Origin: Rodentolepis nana
Lineage: Eukaryota > Platyhelminthes > Cestoda > Cyclophyllidea > Hymenolepididae
Assembly (NCBI GenBank): GCA_900617975.1
Contig: UZAE01012683.1
Span: forward strand, 10,316-33,985
Reading direction: 5' to 3'
DNA: 23,670 bases
Part shown: positions 9,200-20,906 of the stretch, piece by piece
Layout: each line of letters opens with the position of its first letter
How positions within the stretch are numbered: the stretch's first letter is position 1
Made by a program: the position numbers and the translations under genes
The notes under the pieces: model-generated
What the model was told of the DNA's origin: nothing
Database searches by the model: none
Seen by the model: the letters and a program-made list of their open reading frames with translations, nothing else

Positions 9200-11790
9200 G
9201 TGAGTCTACATTTCGTTTTACTTTATTATTTTGAGGAAATATCGTAACTTCAGGTAGCCTTTTTATCGGGGAATATTGGTAAAGAGAATTACTGGCACCT
9301 AAATCGTAGATGAAGGCGAATTTTATTCTAATCTTGTGTTTTTTTTCGTGATAGAATGAGATTTCCATGAGAGTTCATATAATTGAAGTTGTAGTTGTTA
9401 GGTGCCTAATTGTTTTAGAATCTACTATTTCAATTGATCGTCCTTTTTTGAATTAATTTGTTTCCATATATTCTAACGGTCAATGGCTTTTTGTCATTAA
9501 TGCATAGCTCTTATTCGGCAAAAAAATGATAGGATGTGGACTTGCATTAGTGACTTCGCCAAGTTAACTTACAATTATACGACACCAGGTGGTATTTCTT
9601 GCTCTCAACCAAATGAGTAGCGTGATTGACTCTGTTAAGGGGGCTTTTTCTAATTAACTTACGATATAAGTACGCTGGACGGTACTTCCCCTTCTGTGTG
9701 TGTACCCAGGTATTCGATTCGAGAAGTATACCCTAACGGTTGAGTGACGAACCATAGATTGAGTGCTGATTAATAGTTACATTCTCAAACAAAGAATTGT
9801 GCAAAGTTCATGCTATTTGACTCCAGCGTTTAAATTTGATTCACTGGAGCGTGCTAACCTTTTTTGGTTAGTTTTTTAACAAATTTATGTCCATGAATAA
9901 TGCTGTCTTTTCCAATGAGTAATTTCAACCCTATCATTATATAAATTTCCCTAAATAAATTATTATTTGTGGTGAAATTTTGCAAAATGAGTATCTAATG
10001 AATTACTCATTGTTCAAATTACGAAAAACTAAACTTTCTGGCAATTCTTGTTATAGTGATCAAATTTCCCCAAAATTTTATGATGATTTTTATCCGGAAG
10101 CGGAACGAATAATTATATGATATATTCTATTAGTCACATTAATCTTTGTCAGTAAGAGGAACTTTACGAAAGATTGTTGACCGAGACTACCAATTAGGGG
10201 TCGTCATTAATTTTTCTTACGTCACAGTCAAGGAGACTTGGATTTAAATACCGTGTTAATAAAGGAAGTTGTGAGGAATAGAAGTAATGAAAGTTTAATT
10301 GAGAGGTGGCGCCTTGTTCTAAAGACCAAATGATGTCGTTGTTATCACCTTTTTTTGCAAAATAAAAACTTGTAAAAGCGCGCATAATTTGAAGTTTAAG
10401 GACAATAATTTAGTGAGTGGGGTCTTTAATTTATGTAACTGTTAATTTCTGTCACGGTACCACGAACTTTGAAGTCCGAACACTTTTTAGGAACTTCAAA
10501 GAGTCCTGATAACTTCTCACCCTCCTGTTGCTGCTTTTTGGTTCGTTATAGGAACTTCGAATTCTGATGAACTTAAAACTGTTTTTTCTTCTTTCTATCT
10601 ATGATAATTATAGTATCTCTCCTTTAAGTCTGCGTGTGAAACTGTCTTAAAGAAGTGTTGATCAGTAGCACTTATTGTGATTAGTTATTCCGTAAATCTT
10701 GGTCGTTTTAATTCTATAAATCACTATTAACACATATTCATTTTCTTGCCGTAAGGAACCTTAATTGTACACATTGCAACGAATAAATAAGCCAATTCGG
10801 TAACTTTTATCTTCTGAAATTTGCTGAAACTCCATCATAGACCTTGTGGCTCGGTGTTTCACACGACGATCCGCACTGTTTGTCTGATCATATATCTCAG
10901 TTAGAGTAAATAGTCACCTTTGAACTTGAATATCTGAATTTCGGACTTCACTGTGTGGTGACAATTTGGAACATTCTGGGTAACCTAAAGGATGCGAACT
11001 ATGTTCAACACAAAGGTTGGTTATCAAACAACCTCAATATATATTAGTTCCAAGCTAAACTCTCGTAATAAAAGTGGTACTTCCAAATCCTTCATCCAGA
11101 AATATGAATTTTTTTCCAAACTATTCACTCTCGAATTTCTTTATCGATTAGTTATGTTGTTTCGTGGTACTAACTACGAGTAATTTCTTCTAAAGACTCT
11201 AATTAATGCCTATCAATGGCGTATTTTGTTCTCTTGATAAAATGCTAGTATTTGCATCAAAACCAAACCTAAACGTCTTCACATCTGACAGCTGAAAGTG
11301 GATATATTCAATTTCTTCCATGCATACTATTCTCTAGGAATCTCCTTATGCTAATCGGCTCACTTTACGCTGGAATTTGTCAAATTTCAAAAGCAAAATA
11401 AATTGCAAAATATAGGAGCAAGACACCTGTTTTCCATATGTTTTATTTTCTCACATTTACTTACTTACTTACACTTATTTCTACTAGAAATTTAAAAAGC
11501 CGCTTGTATTTTGGGTCTCCTATCACTTATTTTTATTTGCTGAACAAATTCAAAATTTATTTTTTCAGGCAAGTTAAAAATTGATGCAGAATGAAAAAAG
11601 TTAAACTATAAAATCATTTCGCTTCATTGGCTTTTAGTAATTGAGTTGTAACTTATTTGCTAAATGGGGTATAATATAATTTTATTGAACTGCCTTTTGG
11701 ATTGGATCAAATGCCTGCCAATGAGGTGCAGTCCTCGTGAGCTGTCCTTTTAATCAAGAAAGATCGATCTTAGCACTTCATTTCATTTAG
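9200..11790 (+). other. Intron 1 (2.6 kb), no further exon seen
   Basis: It begins gtgagt and ends tttcatttag, GT-AG and phase 0. Inside I see a diverged 90-bp direct duplication (landmark ttaactta at 9564 and 9654), a weak tRNA-like stretch on the minus strand near 9700-9760 and a small hairpin (ctttgaagt 10467-10475 with acttcaaag 10493-10501). A 63-codon frame at 10992 begins at an ATG but has no supporting signals. Confidence 0.7.
9564..9690. repeat. Diverged direct duplication, 90-bp period
   Basis: ttaacttac followed by about 28 similar bases occurs at 9564 and 9654. The two stretches both pass through an ac-c-gg-ggta-ttc pattern, with many of the differences being transitions. Identity is only about 60% outside the exact 9-mer, so this may be an old tandem SINE or coincidence. 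Confidence 0.3.
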
Positions 11791-11889
11791 GAGATAAAAT
11801 TATCTCATATGGCACTCAGCAATTCTGCAATCGTAACGGAAAGTGGATATTCTTTACCGGTGGACGTGCTTAGTCATTTCGCACAACAG
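11791..11889 (+). CDS. Exon 2 (33 codons, phase 0 both sides)
   Basis: A pyrimidine-rich acceptor (cacttcatttcatttag) precedes 99 bases that are open in the frame set by exon 1 and end at an ideal donor (caacag/gtaagt). The peptide starts EIKLSHMALSNSAIVTE and ends LPVDVLSHFAQQ. It is more hydrophobic than exon 1 and could form a short ordered segment. Being a symmetric cassette, it could be skipped without changing frame. Frame, phase, acceptor and donor agree independently, so I consider it real although it is short. Confidence 0.8.
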
Positions 11890-13467
11890 GTAAGTAGTGA
11901 GCTTCTGTAATTTAATGAAGGATAGGCAAATGTATTAGTCGAGAATCAGGCTACTTTAATTTTCACTTGATCTCATAATCGATCTTTCTTATCTTTTAAC
12001 TAAATTGGCACTTAAAATTATTCCTTAAATCTTCTTTAACTACGCTTTGTTAAATGTAAATTGACTCATGTAATATTCATGCCTTGCTAAATATTTCGCA
12101 ATTGAATTAGCCTACTAACTTCACCAGTTGACCTTTAATGACAACTTAGTTTTTGGCAGGCTTGTGCTTTAATAAAATTTAAACTTTGAAGGCAAATAAA
12201 ACATTCATGAAAAAGTACTTGCTTCAATTTTGCTGTCTCGTAATGCCACATAAAATTCAATTCATTTCACTGCTTTCTTTATTACCACTTATGAGGGCTA
12301 ATGCTTAGATTTCCAGCAAGTTCCTTACAAAATAAGAGATTTTCTCGTGCAGTATATATTCGGAAGTAAAAGCTTATTTTGAGTAAAGCCAATAAGACAT
12401 TACGTTATATCATTGTTGGAGCACGTCGGTTCTCGCAAATTGTGTAGTGATATAATTCTGAGTCATTCTGGTATTGGTTTCTTGCGAGAATTTGCTAGAG
12501 ATTATCAACTTACTAAACGCACGTTGTTTAATTATTCTGTAAGTGGTAAGGCAACTTTGATATAGTAGGAATGATTAAAGATCTTGTTACCGTGCCAATA
12601 TGAAATTACGAGGCTATTTTTTTAATTGCCAAGACGACGATAGATTATGCAAGGAAGTACATAGTCTACTCAATTCAAGTATCAAAATCATTTCCTTATT
12701 TACGGCCTCAGATTATAAGCTGGAGTCAAGAGCAGCTCAATGATTAACTGAAATTTACACTTCAATTGATATCTTCTATTTTTTGCGTATTATTCTTATT
12801 TTCATTTCAAAGTAACTATTTTTGAATGGATATTTACCCACTCATCTTTCTCTGTGTGTAATATTGATATGACATTGCGCTTGATTAGGTCGGGTTGGTA
12901 AAAGTTGATTCGTTAAAGTCCATAATAAAGTATCGACTAAGACAATGGGAACATACTTTTCAATAGTACAAGGTGTCTTGGGAAAATTAGCTCATGGAAG
13001 CACGAATTTCTCCAGAACTCATTATCTTTAACTCGAGACGTTTGGGAATAACAATAATAATAGCTCGTTCGTGACAAGTTGTATTCAATATTTGCCTATT
13101 GGAATGACGGTTCACATTTCATCATAGTCTAATGAACTGCGTTTTCTTTGTTGTTTGCTGTCAATCAATGTAATAATGGCAATGCTTACGTCTATCAGGT
13201 CAGATGGCACAGTTTTGTTTTCTGTTGGTACGTTTTCAGTAACTAGAATGATCAACAGCCATGAAATATATTGGCGTAAGAAGAGCCAATAAGAGATCGG
13301 ACATATTAAAAACAAGCTTTACTTCATCATATATTATTATGTAATGTAATTTTCCCCATTGTTTGCGGCTTTTCCATTGCGCTTATGACTCCACGACTCC
13401 CCCCTCCCTTTCAAACTAAAATGTGATTTTCGAATTCTGTCGCTTTTTAATTTCTATTTCCACTTAG

Positions 13468-13650
13468 ACTGTGTTATATGGGCATGAAAAGCTGTTTTCA
13501 AATTGGTCAAGGTCTGGCGAATATGGAGGATATGGTTTGATTGCTCAGCACATTACCCGAATTTTTGTTAGTTCAGAATTGCTTTGTGAGGGCAGGATTG
13601 TCATGTTGATGAACTACCCATTTCAGTTAAATTATCATTGGCGTCCATCT
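13468..13650 (-). pseudogene. Decayed mariner-type transposase fragment
   Basis: On the minus strand, revcomp of about 13505-13530 reads PYPPYSPDL. This matches the motif of mariner-family transposases (PPYSPDLAP) that carries the last catalytic Asp. About 26 codons upstream, near 13591-13616, it reads VVHQHDNPAL, matching the family's HDN block with the second catalytic Asp. The spacing fits the family. The two blocks are in different frames and a TGA interrupts them, so the copy is dead. The expected SDYHLF after PDL is missing. The + strand shows a misleading 103-codon frame across the same bases. No terminal inverted repeats could be assigned. Confidence 0.5.
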
Positions 13651-14922
13651 TTTAATTTTTGCCTTTGTTCTCCCATTTGTTGTCAAAAACAAACTTCAAC
13701 TGTACTTGCTTCGTCCAGCTTTAGCCTTTCTGAACAGATTATTCCACAAGCATCCCGGCAAATGCATGAAAGAACTGTCTAAAGATAAGTTCCTGGCCTA
13801 GTTTAGAGAATGGAGTTTATGCAAGATATTGAAATAATCATTTCCCCACCAATGTTATCTCAAACGATCCATCTCTCCTCTCCATCAGGAATTTTATGTA
13901 AAAGGATGCATTATTTGTTGTTTCGACGCAATTAAATGGACTCATTTCTCCGTTCAGCTCTGTAGGTTTGGTAAATTCTCAACCTATTGAATTTAATGGC
14001 ACCATGGAAATGCGAGTTTCTGCGATAACTCTTCCATAGTACTCAGGGTTGTTTAAACGTCATCGACAGTATTTGTAGGTTGTAGGTAGCATTATTTGAG
14101 TCCTTATTGCCATATTTAATTCCTTAACATCGACAAACTGGAGACCCTTGATCGTAGATTATAGTAAATGTCTTTAGTATCATTGTAAGGATTCAAAGCT
14201 TGATGGATGAAAAGTAGTATGCTTTGCTTCACGTGTTCTCTGTCCGCTTGGAGGTAGGAATTTTTACCCGTAGCAATAAATTGAATTTTATTACTTCTAA
14301 GTAATGTTAAACAATTTTCCTATATAAGGAATGACATTCAGAATCGTTTCATTCAGCATGTTCGAACACAAAATGAACTCAAAGATCAGATTTCTAATTA
14401 ATACTCCAAATATAGGCCCCCAAACACATGTTCTAACCAATGCAAATGTACTTAAGACTGTTAACCTAAAAGCATGAGTAGAACCATTTATTTGCGCATC
14501 TATATTGTGTCAAACATCTCTTCCTTTTCGCTTCATTAACAACTAATTTTCACAAAGCAGGGAACTTCTTCTATTTCCATTTTGTGACCTAGATTCGTCA
14601 CAGGGGTGACCTCTAAGATTGGGTACATGATTTTCAACACTTAGGAAACTTTATTAGCCCCATTCAACAGTGTTAAGTTCAAAGTTCCTTTATTTATACT
14701 TATCTAAAATTAATATTTTAATTATCAACGTCTTTAAAATTCCTCTATTAATAAAGTCTATTTGTACTTGTCTTCGATTCAGACTTTCTTAACCTTAAAT
14801 TAGTACATTCGCCTTTTGAACCCTATCTGAAAAGGGAAGGACTTCATGCATCCGGTAAAAAACATCATTTCATCCAATCAGAACAAAATAGAATGGACAC
14901 CTGCTTGGCCCGTGAAGTATGA

Positions 14923-15135
14923 AGTAGATTAGGAAAGGCGCTAAGAAAGGCGTTATCGAAAAGCAGGTCGAAAGTACCAAATCCAGGTAGTGTTTCATTT
15001 GCGGGATTACTTGCAACGCATGCTCTTCCTTCTCGACTGCGGCAGTCGATACGTGTTCTGCGGTGCGAAAAGGAAGGCCTCAAAAGTTCTAAAACAAGTT
15101 CGCTTCCAGTTAGTAAGCACAGTGCTTATACTTAA
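14923..15135 (+). other. GC- and CpG-rich island, open reading frame on both strands
   Basis: Within an AT-rich intron this patch is close to half G+C with many CpGs (ggcgttatcg, ctgcggcagtcg, gttctgcggtgcg). On + it is open for 70 codons and basic (SRLGKALRKALSKSRSKVPN early, then LRQSIRVLRCEKEG). The minus strand is also open for about 70 codons. There is no ATG at a sensible place on +, and the AG sites at its left edge would enter at phase 1 or 2, which does not fit the host gene. It may be a regulatory element, a relic exon or an unrelated gene fragment; I cannot decide. Confidence 0.3.
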
Positions 15136-18098
15136 AGGTCATTGCTGGTAATTCATTTTGTGAATTGAGGGTATTATTTGCACGAAAGTGGGAATCAATA
15201 ACTACCTGAGTGCAGGTTGTAAATTATGCCTACTTATAATATATAATTTATAATAAAAGTTATTTTATACAATAGCCTGAAAGTTATGATTATAAATGTT
15301 GATAAAATTATTACTACAGGTGTGATTTGCTTAATTATATCACAGTCATCATTTTAAATTTATCTTTAATATTACTTTTGTCATGATGACATACGTATGT
15401 TTAATATTTAAATTAATTTGGTTAAATTACTCAGACATCTTATTTTCTTTTTTCACAATATTATGATTTTGACTTAAATCTATTCACAATTTTTGAAGTC
15501 TTTTCTTATTATTTTGCGAACTCTGCTTTATAAAGTTAATTTGGAACAGAGCACGTCTTTACATAGACAATCACATTTGAGAGATGAAGCTTTTAGTGCT
15601 TTCCTTGTCATTGTCACCAATGGCGGCGGTAGTTTTGGCGATTAATCCACAACTTGAAATTTGATTTGGAAAGTAAAGTTTAGGGTTTAAAATCCATTTG
15701 CAAGCAAATGAATTTGTGCACAATTGGAGAGATGGAATTGCTAGAGGCACATTTATATTCACTTTAGACTGGGTCGCTAATTTCGATTGGCATCCATTTT
15801 CTTATTCAATGCGACAATCAAAAGCCCAGAGAAGCGCGGAAATATAATGATTTCCATTCTATCATTGATTATATGTGTCTATATTTTTGTAATGCATTTC
15901 GATCGATTTGAGATAGTCCATTGTGATAAATTAACTACGAAGTTCAATTTTGTTTCATTTCAACTTTTCTGATAAACTTTTTATTTTCTATCTTTATGGT
16001 TTTGAACTAATCCCGGGGTATAATTATGTATTTACAAGGGTATGTTTTTCATTAATTACTATTAAATGACAAATAGTGTGGTTTTTCTCTAGTTCTAATA
16101 ACATTTTAAAGGCCTTTGGTGATTCTTTCTTGTTGATTTTAACCATAGTAGTTAAAGTTATATTTTTGAAAAATATTCTACGTTCTTGCTTTTTACTAGC
16201 CTTGAAAACGTGATTGATTGAATACGTGTACACTGACCAATGGACTTTGAGGTGCAATATTATTGGCTATTGAAATTAACTACAGTCAATTTCTTCGCAC
16301 TAATTCAGAACTTTTATTTACACTGCTTGCATTGTAGTTTCGCATTTATATCACACTAATTGATTTATACCACGCAATGTCAATATCTCTTAAGTGTTTA
16401 TCCAATTTTCTCTCTTTCAAGACATCTGAGGTAGCTTAGGGATAGAGGCAGATAAAAAATTCCAAATGGGCAAATGTCCACTGCTAACTAGCAAATAGAA
16501 ATTGTATTAAAATGACATAATTTTCATTTATTTAGCTCACATTTCGAGGTCAGTAGAGCCATTTAAACCTCTTCGACTAATTTGGGCTTTTAAAGACGCT
16601 CTAGCAGTTTATGAAAAGAAATGTAAACCCTCACTGGATAAACAATAACTGGAACATGCCAGAAATATTAATGAATATTCTATTTCACTCTCATTGTTAT
16701 AACAAGGTGGCAATCGTCTCCATAATTTTAAGACTTGCGAAGCCCATTGATTTATCAATTTTTTTTAATGCGTCAAATACGAGAAAATGGGCATAAAAGG
16801 AGTCTTCTTATTTAGGCATCCCTTTATGCATGACCACTCATCCTAAGCTTCCACAACCGTTCAAAATTGCTTTACATATTTTGGAACATATATCCCCCTT
16901 TTTGCAACCAAGAAACTTGCTTCTTTATAGTTTGACCATAACGCGACAGCTCCTTGAAAATTGAGCGTCACTCACCATATAGACACATGTTTTAGCCAGA
17001 GGATCATAACCAAAGGTTAATTCCGGTAAAACGCCTTTCCGATTGTAAGTGTTTGAAGTATAAATTAATTTAATGTACGTTTACCTTACCAAACATAATT
17101 TTAGCAAGCTCACACCATAAATGGGCTTGAAAATTATGTAACTTTAACTGACGACAGTTTCTTCAAATCGATTGTTGATACAATCAATATACATTATCAT
17201 CATCTTGAATTTAGCCAAGTGTGAGTGGTTGCGACCATTTACTTTAAATTCTGGTGGCAAGATGAGGGGGGCTGTTAAATGCCATGCGAAAATCTATTTT
17301 CAAATTCTTTTCACTATTTTCATTACGTCAAGAGACGTTATTAATGGAAAAATTTCATTATTGAGAATTTATAGTGACCTTACATAAGTCTAGTCACTTT
17401 ATCACCTTGACAGTGAATCAGGTTATTTTGAAGTAAATGGTTGACTTCACCATTTAATCGCCACATTTACCCTTCCTCAACAGACTCCTAATGAATGCAT
17501 AATTTGTAGTGTTGTTTCATATTTTTATACAAATTTAGGCTTATTCATACCTTTGTTTTTTCACTTGAAATCTGCCTTTCTGGATCAGTCGTAAAGTCGG
17601 CTTTAACTTCTGAGATTTGTGAGCTGTCATAACCTTGTGGATAGTCTTATTGATGGTTTTGGGGTAGTTAAAAAGGCCTTTACTTATTTAGCTCTAACAT
17701 ATTACTCTCTAAAATCTAGTCACCTTGTTGGCTCTGAAAGAAACTCTTAAAATGCGTTTTAGTACATTTAGTTAATGAGCGATTTGTCTTATAAACGCTC
17801 CCATTACTCTTCTCGTAGTAAATTAATAGTTTTCAACTAATTTTACTTCAACTAGGGTTATGATATTGATTGAGAAAGTTGCTAATATGGTCATCACTGT
17901 GAGGTAACTATGATGTGGTTTATTAAATATTCATCCTTAATTGCACGAAACTGACTGTTGAAATATAATTAATTTGCTTTAGTTCGCAAAATCTGAGTGG
18001 CTCCGATGAACTTCATTAAGGAAACGAGGACTTTCGAGTTTCCCCAATAAGGAATAGTACCACGTTAATTGCTGTTAAACTTTTGTTGAACTACTGCT

Positions 18099-18360
18099 TT
18101 GAATTATTGTTCATTACCGGTCACGTATGCCTTTTTAGAGCGTGAGAGAGGGCTATTTATAACTTTTAATGGCGTCTATGATCCTAGGTCTCTCTTGTGT
18201 AGACATGCGACTTTGCCTTTCCTGCTTTCAACCTTTTCACATTGGCCAGCAGACAGCCAATCACCATGTCTCAAAGGCTGGGTTCTGTGGCTTGGCAACA
18301 AATGCGTCGAAGTCAGGTCGGCTGCTTAGTACAAAGTGAGCAAAGAAAGGCGAAGCACTC
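18099..18360. promoter_or_regulatory. GC-richer patch with opposed CCAAT boxes (possible internal promoter)
   Basis: attggccagcagacagccaa, completed by t, at 18241-18261 places ATTGGC and GCCAAT in inverted orientation with 9 bases between them. About 90 bases upstream, near 18154, is a TATA-like ctatttataac. The patch is richer in G+C than its surroundings. A + frame of about 76 codons is open but shows no family features. This could serve as an internal promoter for a shorter transcript starting before exon 3, but no such first exon is identified. Confidence 0.2.
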
Positions 18361-19519
18361 CCCACATTTGCAACCAAATTGCTAAAGCAAAAAAACGAAT
18401 ACATTCTTCATTTAATGAAGATGCGAAGAGAAGCAGGCGTAGAAAAGCATATAAGCAACGTCAAATTTTTATAGAAAAAAAGCTATTTGAATAATTAACA
18501 AAAATAGCGTGGAAAGAGTGTCATATCGGATTTACTTTGAAACTTGATTAAGGGACGCCAATAACGACTTCATAACTTCCAGCTTTACATGACATTTGTG
18601 GTGGTCTAAGCATCATTTCTAATCACTTCTATCTTCGTATTCAAGCGGCAAATCATCATTTTTCATAATCACCCGATGATTTGGACGTTATTGAAAAGTG
18701 GATTTTCTGTAAGGGGTCTTCTTAAGGGGCCATTAGGTAATCGTCCTTCTCAATTTGGAAGTAAAAGGAACTTGAGTCTCATGAGTTATACATATGAGTA
18801 CATAATTCTTCTGCTTATTGAAAACAATTCCTCCTTTGATCCTAAAGCTTGTTTAGTTCACTCACAACACATCATTTATCGATTTGACTTTGATTAAGTC
18901 TTCTTAATTTCTCCAGAAGAAACCTATTTTTTGCAAATTACTTTGCCACTTCTATTGTACATCGCCTATTTTTCTCACGAATTTTCTAAATGACAACTGC
19001 CCCTCATAATCAAATCTATTGTTATTTTAACTGTTGTTATTGTGATTGCACGGAAATCAGTTCTGGTTATAGAAAAGTGTGGTAGGTAAGCTATATCCAA
19101 CTCAGTTAAATAATGTAGTAAATAGGTACACTGATGCATGGCCTTTATTTCAATTTCTCTCATAATTGAATAGAACCTAAATTTAATAATTCTGACTTAT
19201 TTGTGTATGATTAAAAGTTGGCAGAGATTCCTTTATTTTTTTGCCTTTAAAAGTCTTTTATTGTCTGTTTCATAATTTTCATTTTCTTCTGTAGTGTTTT
19301 AGCATTAGTGCTTTACTTTAACTGGGCTTCAGGTAAAGCCTTGTCATAAATAGGCCTTACTTATTGTCACAACCTTTTCCCCTTACAGTTAATTTTATTT
19401 TTACTTAGAAAATTGTCAATTTAATTTTAAGATCTTCGTCTTATAATCGTTGTGCTAAAGACGGGGCATAATATCTTCTAGCCAAGTCAAATATTCCATG
19501 TGGTGTTATGACTAGCATA

Positions 19520-19533
19520 TGTGTGTGTGTGTG
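19520..19533. repeat. (TG)7 microsatellite
   Basis: A run of seven TG units lies about 400 bases before exon 3. Further tgtgcgtgcgtgc (19661-19673) and a CA-rich acatacacacacat (about 19814-19827) follow, so GT and CA tracts face each other within 300 bases. Confidence 0.9.
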
Positions 19534-19941
19534 CTTAATCTAATTCTGCAAATCTTATTGTGAGGTGTCATTATGTAAACACCCAAAATATAATTTTCTA
19601 TTTACTGCGTACTATTTGATTACATGCACCTATGCTCCACTCTAAACCACCTCTTCCCTGTGTGCGTGCGTGCAACCTGAAAGAGAGCATAGCCCGTTGT
19701 TGGGTATCTTTTCATTAAAGCACACACACTAAAAAATTGGTAGTTTTTTGCATGCAAACCGATGCACACATCTAAGAAACAAGAGGTGCGTGAATAATAC
19801 CATTGTTCGCGCACATACACACACATTCATTACCAGTAATCTATTCTTCTTCTTATTATTTCGCTCTTATCCTTTTCGCAAGTAACTCCCCACGAGCGTA
19901 CTTGACTTACCCATTTTCTTTCCTTTCTTCATCGCCCCCAG

Positions 19942-20109
19942 GATTCACCCACGACTCGAAGACGAAAAGAAATTGAAGAGATTCTGAGTGCCATGCCACC
20001 TTCACCATCACCTTCTCTGGAAAATATCAAGGGGTCTGCTGATTCTAGTGCTCATACGCACATTTATGACAATCTTCCTCAAAATGTAGATGACAATGAG
20101 AGGAATGCT
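19942..20109 (+). CDS. Exon 3 (56 codons, phase 0 both sides)
   Basis: The acceptor is strong (ctttcttcatcgcccccag), and 168 bases stay open in the gene's frame to gct/gtgagt. The peptide begins DSPTTRRRKEIEEILSAMPP, a Ser-Pro site followed by a basic then acidic helix-prone stretch. It continues with a Pro/Ser run (PPSPSPSLEN) and ends with HIYDNLPQNVDDNERNA. The Tyr in acidic context (IYDNLP) resembles a phosphotyrosine ligand for SH2 or PTB domains, which is inference only. If the intron is retained, 25 extra codons follow before a stop at 20185-20187. Confidence 0.85.
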
Positions 20110-20420
20110 GTGAGTTCCAGTTTAAAGTTTCTCTGTCTGATCTACAGAGGCAGCAATTTTCTAAAAAAATATTGTGCACGCTTTTAGAGAATTTAAAGCA
20201 CTAGAAAACGTTTTTTAATTTGTGCTATTGGTCATAACACCATTATATTTAAACTAGTCATCGAGTGCGTATACTTTTGTTGCATTTTGCCTTTGCTTCA
20301 TCTCAATATCGACTTGAAATCTTGAGGTTTTATAAACCAAATTAACTCATACCCTAAATTTAAGATCATTTATGTTTTGAAACAAAACTGGGGAGTAATC
20401 CCTTGTGTTTTGTACTTTAG
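20110..20420 (+). other. Intron 3 (311 bp)
   Basis: gtgagt to ttttgtactttag, phase 0. Nothing else is recognised in it. Confidence 0.8.
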
Positions 20421-20621
20421 CACACTCCATCTGAGGAAGAAATTCATCCTTCAGTTGCTAATAAACAGGTATTGACAAAAGTTGCACAATCGATTATGGA
20501 GCCCAGGGCTGTCAGCATGTTGGAATCTATGCATCCAGAACCCTTAAACGGGGCTGTGGAAGGCTACGTAAAGCCTCCAAGACCACCACCGGCTAAAAAT
20601 AGCAGTCCGTCTAAGCCAACT
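20421..20621 (+). CDS. Exon 4 (67 codons, phase 0 both sides, proline-rich end)
   Basis: After a clear acceptor (ttttgtactttag), 201 bases are open in the gene's frame and end at act/gtaagt. The peptide starts HTPSEEEIHPSVANKQ, passes a helix-prone LTKVAQSIMEPRAVSMLESM, and ends GYVKPPRPPPAKNSSPSKPT. The KPPRPPPAK run is the kind of segment bound by SH3 domains. A weaker in-frame donor (aacag/gtattg) at 20469 would end the exon after 16 codons, also at phase 0, so a shorter splice form is possible. Not recognised as a known domain. Confidence 0.85.
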
Positions 20622-20816
20622 GTAAGTCATACTAATGCACTTCTATTTTCTAAATTGAATTAATTAATGCACCTAGGTTATATTAAGGTTGTTCACTTCT
20701 CTTTCTCATACTAGATGAAGGTAACTACAGTGGAAGTACTTACTTGCTTACCTTAAACTCTTCTTCAAATCGTCTCAAATGTGTCAACTTAAAGAGCTTT
20801 TAAACTCTAATTTCAG
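20622..20816 (+). other. Intron 4, short form (if the 20817 exon is used)
   Basis: gtaagt at the start and tttaaactctaatttcag at the end. If the 20817 acceptor is not used, this is simply the first part of a longer intron reaching at least to 22043. Confidence 0.4.
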
Positions 20817-20906
20817 AACTCTCAGTCAAACGCTTTTATTGTGAGAAATTTTTCATCTTTTTGCGATTTAGTTTGTGTGTGCGCTAACCGCATGTTGTTT
20901 TATTAG
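20817..20906 (+). CDS. Candidate exon 5: 24-nt microexon or alternative 3' end
   Basis: A good acceptor (ttaaactctaatttcag) opens in phase 0 with the gene. Two readings are possible. A donor gtgaga at 20841 would make a 24-base exon (NSQSNAFI), again phase 0. Without it the frame continues for 29 codons to TAG at 20904-20906 and would be a C terminus ending in NRMLFY. The second reading is supported only by a pair of AATAAA signals about 675 bases downstream. The acceptor and phase are good but the segment is short. Confidence 0.35.
   Translation, partial: NSQSNAFIVRNFSSFCDLVCVCANRMLFY

Larger units (their letters stand above)
11890..19941 (+). other. Intron 2 (8.05 kb) with transposon relic and GC-rich patches
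   Basis: It starts gtaagt and ends in the acceptor tcttcatcgcccccag, phase 0. I searched it for further phase-0 exons with paired splice sites and found none convincing, so a missed small exon remains possible. It contains a mariner relic (13468-13650), a GC-rich open island (14923-15135), a second GC-richer patch (18099-18360) and alternating GT/CA tracts close to exon 3. Confidence 0.6.

Noticed and set aside
12316..12370. Frame after tttccag as an extra cassette exon
   Set aside because: No donor occurs at phase 0, and the frame stops soon after.
12966..12990. tacaaggtgtcttgggaaaa as a possible mariner terminal repeat
   Set aside because: It lies about 500 bp from the transposase fragment and I could not find an inverted partner on the far side.
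13468..13782. Forward frame after a cttag acceptor, phase 0 with the gene
   Set aside because: The same bases on the minus strand carry mariner transposase landmarks, and the + frame has no donor and ends in a stop. It is read as a transposon relic.
16432..16490. ggtagcttagggatagaggc as a pol III A-box
   Set aside because: No acceptable B-box or cloverleaf follows.
19620..19826. 68-codon minus-strand frame before exon 3
   Set aside because: It lies across GT/CA-rich simple sequence and has no start context or splice support.
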